From contig CAKSDR010000034.1 of the NCBI GenBank assembly GCA_934446095.1, positions 1 through 13,109 of the forward strand: 13,109 bases of DNA, in the 5' to 3' direction. Each line of letters begins with the position of its first letter. Within the stretch, counting starts at the first letter, position 1. This DNA is from an uncultured Eubacteriales bacterium. Its GTDB lineage: Bacteria; Bacillota; Clostridia; Oscillospirales; CAG-382. The position numbers and the translations under genes were made by a program. Shown in pieces: positions 1 to 7,164 of this stretch. Below the pieces are notes generated by a model. It saw only the letters and a list, made by a program, of their open reading frames with translations, ran no database searches and had not been told where the DNA came from.

Positions 1-603
1 GATCCTTCAAATGAAATTGCCGTATGGCTGGGTCCGGGACATGTTCAGGAATTCTGCAGCGATATTCCGAACTGCATGGTCATTGACAGCAACAATGCAA
101 AAGTTAAAGATTTTTTAATAAATTCATTTTCAAGCCGCCTTATAAGATTTTACTACGGCGAAGATATGATAGGAAACGAAATAGGCGCCGCCGCAAAAAA
201 TGTCATCGGCATTGCCGCAGGCATGCTTGACGGTCTTTCGCTTTCATCTCTCAAGGGCGCTCTTATGTCGCGCGGAACCCGCGAAATCGCGCGGCTTATC
301 AAAGTTCTAGGCGGAAACGAACTGTCCGCGTATGGGCTATGTCATCTCGGCGATTACGAAGCGACCATATTTTCGAAGCACAGTCACAACAGAATGTTCG
401 GAGAACTGTTTGTCAAAGGGGAAACGTACGGGCAGCTTGCGGAAGGGTTTTACACTGCCGCAGCACTTAAAAAAATTGCTGAGGATTTCAAGGTGGAAAT
501 CCCGATCTGCAACGCCGTTTATAATATTCTGTACAGCGGTGTTTCTCCCCATCAGGCACTTGATGATCTTTTCGCGAGAAGCCTTAAAAAGGAATTAAAT
601 TGA
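1..603 (+). CDS. gpsA: NAD(P)-dependent glycerol-3-phosphate dehydrogenase, 5'-truncated by the window
   Basis: The open frame runs from base 1 with no start inside the window. The 200 visible codons are the C-terminal two thirds of a protein usually about 330 aa long. GpsA reduces dihydroxyacetone phosphate to sn-glycerol 3-phosphate, the backbone for phospholipids, in the cytosol. The visible part begins at a GPGHVQEF segment matching the GPsfA.E region. It continues with DMIGNEIGAAAKNVIGIAAG (canonical GvElgaalKNviAiaaG), whose Lys at bases 196-198 is the catalytic lysine. An SRGTREIARL helix and an SKHSHNR segment (canonical SxxSRNR) follow. The GLCHLGDYEAT stretch differs from the usual GLAGLGDLxxT, so this is a divergent branch of the family. 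The MATE gene follows after 18 bases and may be co-transcribed. The upstream N-terminal Rossmann half and any plsY neighbour lie outside the window. Confidence 0.93.
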   Translation, partial: DPSNEIAVWLGPGHVQEFCSDIPNCMVIDSNNAKVKDFLINSFSSRLIRFYYGEDMIGNEIGAAAKNVIGIAAGMLDGLSLSSLKGALMSRGTREIARLIKVLGGNELSAYGLCHLGDYEATIFSKHSHNRMFGELFVKGETYGQLAEGFYTAAALKKIAEDFKVEIPICNAVYNILYSGVSPHQALDDLFARSLKKELN

Positions 604-621
604 AAGAAGGATACGCTTTTT

Positions 622-1968
622 ATGAATAAAGATCTGACAACGGGAAATACGCCGTCCGTTCTGTTTAAGTTTTGTCTTCCGCTGTTCGGAAGCATTGTTT
701 TTCAGCAATTATACAATATTGCAGACAGTTTTGTCGCAGGCAAGTTTATAAATGACTCCGCGCTTGCGGCAGTCGGAAATTCCTATGAAATAACTCTTAT
801 TTACATTGCCTTTGCTTTTGGCTGCAACATAGGCTGTTCGGTCATCATATCCCAGCTTTTCGGCGCGAAAAAAATGAAAGATTTAAAAACCGCAGTAAGT
901 ACGACATTTATTTTTTCTTCAATACTCTGCGTTGTTCTTATGGCAATGGGATTTATTTTTTCACCCTCCCTTTTAAAGGCAATGAACACGCCGGAAAATG
1001 TTCTTCCCGATTCCCTTTTATATTTAAATATTTATACCGGTGGTCTTTTGTTTCTTTTTATATATAACATAGCGACAGGTATTTTTTCGGCAATGGGCGA
1101 CTCAAAAACCCCGTTTTATTTCCTTGCGGTATCCTCAATTGCCAACATTTTTGCGGATATATTTTCCGTAACCGTACTCCACATGGGAGTGGACGGCGTC
1201 GCATGGGCAACTTTTATATGTCAGGGTATAAGCGGCATTGCCGCAGTCATTACATTGTTCCGCAGGCTGTCACGCATTGAAACCGACGAAAAGCCTCCGC
1301 TTTTCTCTTTTCGTCTTTTAAAAAGAATTCTCATTGTAACAATTCCGAGCATTTTACAGCAGAGTTTTATATCTGTGGGAAATATACTTATACAATCAAT
1401 TGTAAATTCTTTCGGAGAAAGCGTCATGGCAGGATACTCCGCCGCAGTAAAACTTAACGGTTTTGCCGTAACGGCCCTTGTAACCCTAGGGAACGGAATT
1501 TCGAATTTTACGGCGCAGAACATCGGTGCCGAAAAGCACGACAGAGTCCGCCAAGGGTATATTTCTGGGCTTGCTTTCGGGTGTGCAATAGCAATACCCG
1601 CAACTTTGCTTTTCTTTTTTCAAAGTGATTTCATGATAGGTCTTTTCACAAAAGACACTGCCGTTGAAGTCATAAAGCACGGGGACTTGTTTTTAAGAAT
1701 CGTTTCCCCGTTCTATATTGTCGTGTCGGCAAAAATCGTATCCGACGGTGTTCTGCGCGGCGCCGGAAAAATGACTCCGTTTGTTATCGCAACCTTTACG
1801 GATCTTATATTGCGCGTAGTTCTTGCATATCTTTTCTCGTTAAAACTTAACATGGGTCCTGCCGGAATATGGTATTCATGGCCATGCGGATGGGTAATTG
1901 CCACAATTTTGTCAGTAATTTTCTGCACCGGAATATTCTCGAAAAAAAACTTTAAAAAATCTATCTGA
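622..1968 (+). CDS. MATE-family multidrug/toxin efflux transporter
   Basis: This is a 448-aa polytopic inner-membrane protein of the length usual for MATE transporters (about 440-460 aa, 12 membrane helices in two six-helix halves). MATE proteins export drugs or metabolites in exchange for Na+ or H+. The N-terminal signature is clear: LTTGN, then a first helix with LPLFGSIVFQQLYNIADSF and the AGKFINDSALAAVGNS turn (canonical YnlvDtiivG...aLaAvG). The second half opens near residue 240 with a similar IPSILQQSFISVGNILIQ helix, showing the internal duplication. The C-terminus is basic (SKKNFKKSI), as expected for a cytosolic tail. An AGAAGG ribosome binding site sits just upstream, 18 bases after gpsA, so the pair may share a transcript. 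The substrate cannot be told from the sequence. No convincing terminator is seen between its stop and the promoter at 2019. Confidence 0.93.
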   Translation: MNKDLTTGNTPSVLFKFCLPLFGSIVFQQLYNIADSFVAGKFINDSALAAVGNSYEITLIYIAFAFGCNIGCSVIISQLFGAKKMKDLKTAVSTTFIFSSILCVVLMAMGFIFSPSLLKAMNTPENVLPDSLLYLNIYTGGLLFLFIYNIATGIFSAMGDSKTPFYFLAVSSIANIFADIFSVTVLHMGVDGVAWATFICQGISGIAAVITLFRRLSRIETDEKPPLFSFRLLKRILIVTIPSILQQSFISVGNILIQSIVNSFGESVMAGYSAAVKLNGFAVTALVTLGNGISNFTAQNIGAEKHDRVRQGYISGLAFGCAIAIPATLLFFFQSDFMIGLFTKDTAVEVIKHGDLFLRIVSPFYIVVSAKIVSDGVLRGAGKMTPFVIATFTDLILRVVLAYLFSLKLNMGPAGIWYSWPCGWVIATILSVIFCTGIFSKKNFKKSI

Positions 1969-2018
1969 ATATGTCGCATTTTGTTTTATTTTAAATACAA
2001 ATATTTTATATATCATCA

Positions 2019-2047
2019 TTGACATACAACATCATTTTTGTTAAAAT
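2019..2047 (+). promoter_or_regulatory. Sigma-A-type promoter for the GH130-phosphomutase pair
   Basis: A perfect -35 box TTGACA (2019-2024) is followed by a 17-base spacer and a -10 box TAAAAT (2042-2047), five of six matches to TATAAT. Transcription would start near 2054, leaving an AT-rich leader of about 47 bases. An AAGGAG ribosome binding site lies at 2087-2092, eight bases before the ATG at 2101. No operator such as a CcpA cre box was recognised. Confidence 0.82.
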
Positions 2048-2100
2048 TAAACTGTAATTATCTATTTCAAAATTATGGAAAATAACAAGGAGTTCTAACA

Positions 2101-3057
2101 ATGGAATTTGCAAAAAAAAGATTACTTCACAAATACGAAAACAACCCTGTGATGTCGCCTTCAAAAATGCCTATCGAATGTCTTTACACATTCAATCCCG
2201 GCGCTATAAAATACAAGGACGAATACATTCTGATGATGGATGTTACAACTCTTGACGATATTCACAGAATCTGGATTGCAAGAAGCAAGGACGGAGTTAA
2301 CTTCAAAGCCGATCCCGAACCGCCGAAGTGGCCCGCACCCGACCCCACACATCCCGAAGTTAACACCTACGATCCCAGAATTACAAAATTCGGCGATGAG
2401 TACATTATCCTTTACGCAAGCGATCTTCTGCAGAATGAATGCCGCGTTGGTATCATAAAAACACGCGACTTCGAACATTTTGAAAGAGTTTCCACCGCAA
2501 GTGAACTCGGAAACAGAAACGGCGCTTTGTTCCCGGAAAAAATCAACGGTCTTTATGCAAGACTTGACAGACCTTTCGGAAGCGAGCAGGATCCTTGTTC
2601 AATGTGGATAAGTTTTTCTCCCGACCTTGTTTTCTGGGGCAAAAGCCAGCCTGTTACTTTCAGAGGCAAACCCTTTATGGACGGTTATAAAATGGGAGCC
2701 GGCGCTGTGCCGATAAGAACAGAAAAAGGATGGCTTGAAATTTATCATACAGTTTCCACTACATGCAACGGATTTGTATATAGAATAAAAGCTGCCCTTT
2801 TGGATCTTGATGATCCCTCAAAAATCATCGGCCACACAAGAGATTTTATTCTTTGGCCCGAGCACGACTACGAAATGCGCGGCAGAGTTGCAAACGTTAC
2901 TTTTGTATGCAACGCTTTGCCTGAACCTGACGGCACTTTGAGAATTTACTATGGCGCCGGAGATACAAATATCGGACTTGCAACCGGTAATATTGATGAA
3001 ATTATTAATGCCTGCTACGACGAAACAGATCCCGAACTCGTTAAAAAATACAAATAA
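2101..3057 (+). CDS. Glycoside hydrolase family 130 protein, probable beta-mannoside phosphorylase
   Basis: The 318-aa protein has the GH130 layout, a five-bladed beta-propeller. Characterised bacterial members mostly cleave beta-1,4- or beta-1,2-mannosides with inorganic phosphate, releasing alpha-mannose 1-phosphate; some are plain hydrolases. Visible family marks are the N-terminal FNPGAI strand, YDPRIT with the likely catalytic acid Asp91, NRNGALFPEKI with Arg139 and Lys148, LDRP (Arg157), a YHT segment (His216) and the C-terminal RIYYGAGDTNIGLATG strand. The Arg, Lys and His residues are of the kind that bind phosphate in phosphorylase members, which favours phosphorolysis over hydrolysis. 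No signal peptide is present, so the substrate must be an imported oligosaccharide. A promoter and strong ribosome binding site lie directly upstream, and a phosphohexomutase follows 21 bases downstream, fitting use of the sugar 1-phosphate. The exact substrate (mannosylglucose, mannobiose or longer) cannot be fixed from sequence. Confidence 0.88.
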   Translation: MEFAKKRLLHKYENNPVMSPSKMPIECLYTFNPGAIKYKDEYILMMDVTTLDDIHRIWIARSKDGVNFKADPEPPKWPAPDPTHPEVNTYDPRITKFGDEYIILYASDLLQNECRVGIIKTRDFEHFERVSTASELGNRNGALFPEKINGLYARLDRPFGSEQDPCSMWISFSPDLVFWGKSQPVTFRGKPFMDGYKMGAGAVPIRTEKGWLEIYHTVSTTCNGFVYRIKAALLDLDDPSKIIGHTRDFILWPEHDYEMRGRVANVTFVCNALPEPDGTLRIYYGAGDTNIGLATGNIDEIINACYDETDPELVKKYK

Positions 3058-3078
3058 TATATTGTAAAGAGGCTTATT

Positions 3079-4791
3079 ATGAATTTTGAATCAAAATATA
3101 CCCTTTGGCTTGAAAAAGCATCAGAAGATCCGGACCTTATTCATGAACTAACCGCTATCAAAGGAAATGAAGAACAAATTTCAGACCGCTTTTATACAGA
3201 ACTCAAATTCGGTACGGGTGGTCTCAGAGGTATTATCGGTGCCGGCGACAACCGCATGAATATATATACTGTCGGAAAAGCAACCCAAGGTCTTGCAAAT
3301 TATCTCCTTACCGTTTCAGATTCTCCGCGTGCGGCAGTTTCTTTTGATTCAAGAATAAAATCCGATACATTTGCAAAAAGGGCCGCAGGCATACTTGCCG
3401 CAAACGGCATTCACGTTTATATGGTGCGCGAACTTGAGCCGACTCCGGTTCTTTCCTACATGGTAAGATATTACAACTGCGATGCCGGCATAATGATTAC
3501 GGCAAGCCACAACCCGTCAAAATACAACGGTTATAAATGTTACGGTCCCGACGGTTGCCAGATAACCGATAATGCAGCCGAAAATATCACATCTTTCATT
3601 GAAAAAACCGACATTTTTAATGATGTCAAATACATTGATTTTGACGCGGCAATTGCTGACGGAAAAATCACATTTGTCGATGAAAAGTTTTTTGAATCGT
3701 ATTTTTCAAAAATTCTCGGAGAGCAGATAAATCCCGGCATATGCGAAAAAGTCGGCATAAATATTTTATATACTCCGCTTAACGGCACCGGCAACAAACC
3801 GGTTCGCGAAATTCTTAAGAGAATAGGTGCGACTGTCAGCGTTGTGCCGGAACAGGAAAATCCCGACGGCAACTTCCCGACAGCGCCTTACCCCAATCCC
3901 GAAATTCCTCAGGCTTTCGAATGTGCAAAGAAAATTGCGCTGCAAAACTGCCCGGATCTGATTCTCGCAACCGATCCTGACTGCGACAGAGTTGGAATAG
4001 CGGTTAAAAAAGGTTCCGACTATGTACTTATGAGCGGAAACGAAGTCGGATGCATGCTGCTCAATTATATTCTGTCGGAAAAGAAGAAAAAAGGTACTCT
4101 TCCGAAAAACGCCGTTGCTGTCAAAACCATCGTTACAAGCAACCTTTCCAGAAAAATTGCGCAGAAATATTCGTGCAATATTGTTGAAGTCTTAACAGGC
4201 TTTAAGTACATCGGAGAGCAAATAGGGCTTCTTGAAAAGGAAAACCGCGAAGATGACTACATTCTCGGTTTTGAAGAAAGTTACGGATATCTTACGGGCA
4301 CATTCGTGCGCGACAAGGATGCCGTAAATGCTTCGATGCTTATTGTTGAAATGGCCGCTTTTTATAAGGAGCAAGGCAAATCTCTGCTTGATGTCATGAG
4401 CGAGATATATACCGAATTCGGAATTTACCGCCACAAACTCATAAACAAAGAATTCAGCGGCGAAAAGGGAATGTCAGACATGCAAAAACTCATGGACAGG
4501 CTCAGAAACAATTCACCTGCAGCAATCGCCGGCATTAAAGTCATTGAAACCGCCGATTATTTGCTTAAAGTAAAAACAAATCTTATTACAGGTGAAAAAA
4601 CCGCTTTGACTCTGCCCACTTCGAATGTTTTGTCTTTCGGCCTTGAAAATGAAGGTAATGTTATTATACGCCCCTCTGGCACAGAGCCTAAAGTAAAAGC
4701 ATACCTCACAGCATGCGGAAAAACAACCGAATTTGCAGACAATATTATTTCAGCCCTCGAAAAAGAAGTTGACATTCTCTTTACAGTCTGA
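3079..4791 (+). CDS. pgcA: Phosphoglucomutase/phosphomannomutase (alpha-D-phosphohexomutase)
   Basis: The 570-aa protein matches the four-domain alpha-D-phosphohexomutase family and is close in length to Bacillus PgcA (about 580 aa). It interconverts hexose 1-phosphate and 6-phosphate through a phosphoserine. The motifs occur in order: FGTGGLRG near residues 44-51, the active-site loop TASHNP with Ser143, the metal loop DPDCDR (299-304), the sugar-specificity loop GFEESYG (397-403) and the phosphate-binding RPSGTEPK (531-538). All key residues are intact. The gene lies 21 bases after the GH130 gene, with an AGAGG ribosome binding site, so the two are probably one transcript. The neighbour suggests it handles mannose or glucose 1-phosphate from phosphorolysis, but enzymes of this family often accept both and also serve UDP-glucose synthesis. 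The symbol rests on family resemblance; glucose versus mannose preference is not decided. Confidence 0.92.
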   Translation: MNFESKYTLWLEKASEDPDLIHELTAIKGNEEQISDRFYTELKFGTGGLRGIIGAGDNRMNIYTVGKATQGLANYLLTVSDSPRAAVSFDSRIKSDTFAKRAAGILAANGIHVYMVRELEPTPVLSYMVRYYNCDAGIMITASHNPSKYNGYKCYGPDGCQITDNAAENITSFIEKTDIFNDVKYIDFDAAIADGKITFVDEKFFESYFSKILGEQINPGICEKVGINILYTPLNGTGNKPVREILKRIGATVSVVPEQENPDGNFPTAPYPNPEIPQAFECAKKIALQNCPDLILATDPDCDRVGIAVKKGSDYVLMSGNEVGCMLLNYILSEKKKKGTLPKNAVAVKTIVTSNLSRKIAQKYSCNIVEVLTGFKYIGEQIGLLEKENREDDYILGFEESYGYLTGTFVRDKDAVNASMLIVEMAAFYKEQGKSLLDVMSEIYTEFGIYRHKLINKEFSGEKGMSDMQKLMDRLRNNSPAAIAGIKVIETADYLLKVKTNLITGEKTALTLPTSNVLSFGLENEGNVIIRPSGTEPKVKAYLTACGKTTEFADNIISALEKEVDILFTV

Positions 4792-4884
4792 TAAAAGATT
4801 GTAAATAAATTAAAAAAGTTGCCTTGAGATGTCCTTTTTTTAATAGTTTCCAAATTGGTTCATATAACTTAATTTAATAAATTT

Positions 4885-4918
4885 GAAATCGGCAAACCCC
4901 CATGGTTTTGCCGATTTC
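4885..4918 (+). terminator. Hairpin terminator after the phosphohexomutase gene, possibly bidirectional
   Basis: A perfect 12-bp stem, GAAATCGGCAAA (4885-4896) with TTTGCCGATTTC (4907-4918), encloses a 10-base loop. On the plus strand it is followed by the T-rich run TATTTATTTCATT, which suits intrinsic termination although it is not a pure T tract. It lies 94 bases after the mutase stop. On the minus strand it begins three bases after a possible small reading frame ending at 4922, so it could also serve leftward transcription. Confidence 0.65.
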
Positions 4919-4921
4919 TAT

Positions 4922-5071
4922 TTATTTCATTGTACTTGTGACGTGAAAGTCGCCGAACATCATAATATAATAGCCAAGGCAAATGCGGTCGTGCACCCCG
5001 CCGCAAGGTAAAAAGACTGCAACGGCAGCAGCCGCTCCGATTAAAAAAATCAACCACCCAAGTTCCGGTTT
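4922..5071 (-). pseudogene. Possible remnant or tiny gene: 49-codon hydrophobic reading frame
   Basis: Between a stop at 5072-5074 and a TAA at 4922-4924, the minus strand has 49 open codons. They contain a strongly hydrophobic run GWLIFLIGAAAAVAVFLP and then CGGVHDRICLGYYIMMFGDF. There is no ATG near the beginning and no ribosome binding site; only in-frame TTG codons could start it. The stop lies three bases before the hairpin at 4918-4885, as in the end of a real gene. It reads like the C-terminus of a membrane protein whose upstream part is lost, but a frame of this length can arise by chance. I do not recognise a family. Confidence 0.27.
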
Positions 5072-5093
5072 TCAAAATTTTGTGTGACAAATG

Positions 5094-5118
5094 AAACTCA
5101 CTTAGGCAAACTCACTTA
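5094..5118. repeat. Short tandem direct repeat
   Basis: The 11-mer AAACTCACTTA occurs at 5094-5104 and again at 5108-5118, giving a 14-base period with only three bases between copies. Only two copies exist, and no palindrome or nearby promoter gives it a function. Confidence 0.6.
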
Positions 5119-5532
5119 TAGAATCGGTTGGAAAAAGAAACTTGCAGTAAACGCAATTATGCTTCTTTAAAAAATCAATTACCTTATTGATTATACAAAA
5201 TCACAATATTTTGTTCCGTTATATACCTCATGCCAGCCGCCACACGCGGATCCGACGACTGCCTTCGACAGTATTGACAAAAGATGGCGCTCCCGGCATT
5301 ACTTGCTTGTCACCGTCGGTTTTAAATACAAGCGTCAGTTTTTTATTTTTTTAAGATTGGAGATTCACACAGAGGTCCCCTCAGACAGCCAAACTGCTTT
5401 CAGTCATCCGAATGTACATGTGTAGATTTGATAGTGCATATTTGCAAGAGGCAATGTCGTAACAGCAGCACCTTAAATTTTTATAAAAATCTTCCGGCAG
5501 AACACCCGCCCGCCTAATTTACGCCAAAAACA

Positions 5533-5565
5533 AAAACCGTCCGAGCCAGAATCTCGGACGGTTTT
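5533..5565 (-). terminator. Intrinsic terminator of the minus-strand CBM protein gene
   Basis: A perfect 13-bp stem pairs AAAACCGTCCGAG (5533-5545) with CTCGGACGGTTTT (5553-5565) around a 7-base loop. Read leftward, the stem is followed at once by TTTTTGTTTTTGG, a good U tract. It lies 31 bases beyond the stop of the gene at 5597-6250, so it is that gene's terminator. Confidence 0.9.
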
Positions 5566-5596
5566 CATTATTAATAAAAACTCAAAATAATAATTC

Positions 5597-6250
5597 TTAT
5601 TTTTTCTTTTTAAGAGCTACAAAACCTGCGCATGATGTTACAATTGCAGCGATACCTGCAATCATTCCCATATCTGCTGCTTCGGGAGATTTTGTTGTAT
5701 CAGCCGCCGGTTTTTTCGTGCCTACTGTTCCTTCAACAGCTACAACAGGCTCTGTTGCCTGATCAAATCTGATATATTCAAAAGAACCGGATTCTTCGTT
5801 TGTGAATTTAACATAAATATCGTGTTTACCTGCGGGAACCTTAACGTCTGCAACAAGTTCCTTTGCAGCAATATTTGTAAATCCGCCTGTAGATGTTGTC
5901 GAGAATGAGCATGCAGGCTTATTGCTCGGATCATCTATAAACAAATCAAATGTTGTTGTTGCATCTCCGCCGTAACTTACAGGAAGATATACTTTTGTAG
6001 CGCCGTTTTCGCCGAAGTCAAGTCCTACAAACTGAACCATGTCTCCGATTGTGCCATATCCGCATCCGTAGTACTTCATCCAGTGGATTTTCTGACCCAT
6101 ACGGATTACTGTTTCGTTAGGAATATAAATTACATCTTCGTCATATTCTTTCATCCATACATTTTCAAACGCTGTTCTTCCTGCGAGTACGGGAATTGAA
6201 AATGTAAGAACAAGAACTGCCGCAAAAAATATTACCGCAAACTTTTTCAT
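5597..6250 (-). CDS. Secreted, membrane-anchored protein with a CBM6-like carbohydrate-binding domain
   Basis: The 217-aa protein has a signal peptide (MKK, a hydrophobic core, VLA at 21-23 before the cleavage point). An extracellular beta-rich domain spans about residues 28-165. A low-complexity Thr/Pro/Ala linker follows at about 170-191, then one membrane helix (about 194-213) and a KKKK tail. The domain shows the CBM6-type pattern: VQFVGLDFGENGATKVYLPV, then FDLFIDD, then VPAGKHDIYVKFTNEESGSF ending in EYIRF. This matches the strand order by which family 6 modules bind glycan chains. No LPXTG motif is present, so the helix and lysines anchor it in the membrane rather than the wall. No catalytic domain is attached. 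It is a single-gene unit with its own promoter and terminator; the start is preceded by GGGGGAAA about six bases upstream. A role in holding polysaccharide near the cell is an inference. The CBM assignment is by pattern only. Confidence 0.8.
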   Translation of the reverse strand: MKKFAVIFFAAVLVLTFSIPVLAGRTAFENVWMKEYDEDVIYIPNETVIRMGQKIHWMKYYGCGYGTIGDMVQFVGLDFGENGATKVYLPVSYGGDATTTFDLFIDDPSNKPACSFSTTSTGGFTNIAAKELVADVKVPAGKHDIYVKFTNEESGSFEYIRFDQATEPVVAVEGTVGTKKPAADTTKSPEAADMGMIAGIAAIVTSCAGFVALKKKK

Positions 6251-6327
6251 AATAAGTTTCCCCCGTTAATTTAAAAATTAATAATCGTATTTTAGCCTTA
6301 ATTCTGGCAGGGCTAGTTACTACTTTT

Positions 6328-6356
6328 ATTATAATTTTATTTTTTGAATTAGTCAA
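6328..6356 (-). promoter_or_regulatory. Sigma-A promoter for the CBM protein gene
   Basis: On the minus strand a -35 box TTGACT (6351-6356) is followed by exactly 17 bases and a perfect -10 box TATAAT (6328-6333). The predicted start near 6321 leaves a leader of about 70 bases before the ATG at 6250. This is one of the best promoter matches in the window, so the gene is likely well expressed. Confidence 0.87.
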
Positions 6357-6448
6357 TATAATTTTTTGTTTTTTGTTACAGATTAATAAATATTTTTTTT
6401 AAAATTAGTTAAAATACACAGTGATTATTTGTCGTTTTAAGCAAAATC

Positions 6449-6461
6449 GCGGCTTTGCCGC
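6449..6461. other. GC-rich mini-hairpin between divergent promoters
   Basis: GCGGC (6449-6453) pairs with GCCGC (6457-6461) across a TTT loop inside the otherwise AT-rich gap between the promoters at 6328-6356 and 6534-6562. It is followed by AATAAAATTGTTTTT, a poor terminator tail. The rest of 6357-6533 shows no gene. Its function is not evident. Confidence 0.4.
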
Positions 6462-6533
6462 AATAAAATTGTTTTTCCTTACGGTCGGGTTGCATCCGAA
6501 TAAAAACATTTTAAACTTTTTTCGGTAAAAGAC

Positions 6534-6562
6534 TTGATTTTATAAGCAATATATGGTATAAT
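6534..6562 (+). promoter_or_regulatory. Sigma-A promoter for rplS
   Basis: A -35 box TTGATT (6534-6539), a 17-base spacer and a perfect -10 box TATAAT (6557-6562) face the ribosomal protein gene. Transcription would begin near 6569, giving a leader of about 160 bases ahead of the rplS start at 6729. Confidence 0.87.
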
Positions 6563-6569
6563 CCAAACA

Positions 6570-6722
6570 TTATAGGTGATTTCTGCGCTTTTGCGCTCTA
6601 TTTCCTTTTAAAATTGCAGAAATATGATTACTTTTTTGTATTCATCTTCATCTTTAATTATCATTTATTCAAGAAATATTCCTCTGTTTCTGCTACGCAT
6701 GAATATTTCAATTTTCGGGAGG
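6570..6722 (+). promoter_or_regulatory. Structured rplS mRNA leader, candidate L19 autoregulatory element
   Basis: The transcript between promoter and start codon can form two exact helices. ATTTCTGC (6579-6586) pairs with GCAGAAAT (6616-6623); a competing short hairpin, GCGC-TTTT-GCGC (6585-6596), overlaps the last two bases of its 5' arm. GAAATATTC (6673-6681) pairs with GAATATTTC (6701-6709) eight bases before the GGGAGG ribosome binding site (6717-6722). L19 leaders are known in Firmicutes as ribosomal protein binding sites that regulate rplS. That this one belongs to the class is inferred from position and pairing alone; no conserved-sequence match was made. Confidence 0.5.
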
Positions 6723-6728
6723 TACGTT

Positions 6729-7073
6729 ATGAACAACATCATAAACGCTTTTACAAGTGAGCAGTTGAAATCAGAAGTTCCTTCTTTTGAAATCGGTGAT
6801 ACCGTTAAGGTTCACAACAGAATCAAAGAAGGTCAGAGAGAAAGAATTCAGTTATTTGAAGGTATCGTTATCGCGAAGAAAAACGGCGGTATTTCCGAAA
6901 CTTTCACTGTACGCAGAATTTCCTACGGTTGCGGTGTCGAAAAAACATTTCCGCTTCATTCCCCCAACGTTGCAAAGGTTGAACTCGTAAGACACGGAAA
7001 AGCAAGACGTGCAAAACTTTACTATCTCCGTAACAGAGTGGGAAAAGCCGCAAAACTCAAAGAAGTTCTTTAA
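6729..7073 (+). CDS. rplS: 50S ribosomal protein L19
   Basis: The 114-aa product is the normal length for bL19, which lies at the 30S-50S interface of the ribosome. Conserved blocks are clear: [40 protein letters not shown] with [18 protein letters not shown], and the C-terminal [20 protein letters not shown]. The start at 6729 is chosen because GGGAGG (6717-6722) sits six bases upstream and because the product then begins MNNIINAF, as L19 proteins do. The frame stays open back to an ATG at 6624, but that would add 35 unconserved residues with no ribosome binding site and would translate the structured leader. The gene has its own promoter and is followed by a strong terminator at 7163-7189, so it can be made largely by itself, with some read-through to lepB. 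Confidence 0.97.
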   Translation: MNNIINAFTSEQLKSEVPSFEIGDTVKVHNRIKEGQRERIQLFEGIVIAKKNGGISETFTVRRISYGCGVEKTFPLHSPNVAKVELVRHGKARRAKLYYLRNRVGKAAKLKEVL

Positions 7074-7136
7074 TCTTCTTGAATTTTTTCAAAAGGCCGT
7101 TTTCATTGCGGCTGCACTGTCAACTTGAAGTGCAAA

Positions 7137-7164
7137 TTGCAAACGTTTTTTGTTTGCTTATGAA
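7137..7164 (+). promoter_or_regulatory. Weak candidate promoter for lepB, overlapping the rplS terminator
   Basis: TTGCAA (7137-7142), a 16-base spacer and TATGAA (7159-7164) match four of six bases in each box. A start near 7171 would fall inside the terminator stem, so transcripts from it would carry only part of the hairpin and escape termination. The match is weak and read-through from rplS is an equal alternative. Confidence 0.25.

Larger units (their letters stand above)
4792..5596. other. Gene-poor stretch of about 800 bases between convergent genes
   Basis: No intact gene is supported here. The stretch holds the hairpin at 4885-4918, a short direct repeat at 5094-5118, a 7-bp inverted repeat (AATCAAT/ATTGATT, 5173-5192) and the minus-strand terminator at 5533-5565. 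On the minus strand one frame yields several protein-like pieces between stops: about 5519-5385, containing VLPEDFYKNLRCC; about 5345-5240, containing LTLVFKTDGDKQVMPGAPSF; and 4922-5071. The number of in-frame stops (seven internal in about 198 codons) is only modestly below chance for this base composition, so a decayed gene is possible but unproven. No tRNA or other RNA gene was recognised. Confidence 0.5.

Noticed and set aside
1969..2018. Search for a terminator between the MATE gene and the next promoter
   Set aside because: The segment is AT-rich but contains no stem of useful length, so no terminator is called.
4812..4850. A-tract/T-tract pairing (AAAAAAG with CTTTTTT) just after the mutase gene
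   Set aside because: The stem is only A-T pairs around a long loop; the GC-containing hairpin at 4885-4918 is a far better terminator.
4869..5090. Minus-strand 73-codon frame in the gap
   Set aside because: It runs through the hairpin at 4885-4918 and is rich in Arg, Cys and His with no domain pattern; the alternative frame ending at 4922 looks more protein-like, though also weak.
6624..6728. Upstream ATG that would extend rplS by 35 residues
   Set aside because: No ribosome binding site, the added residues do not resemble L19, and it would translate the structured leader; the start at 6729 has GGGAGG and gives the normal 114-aa length.
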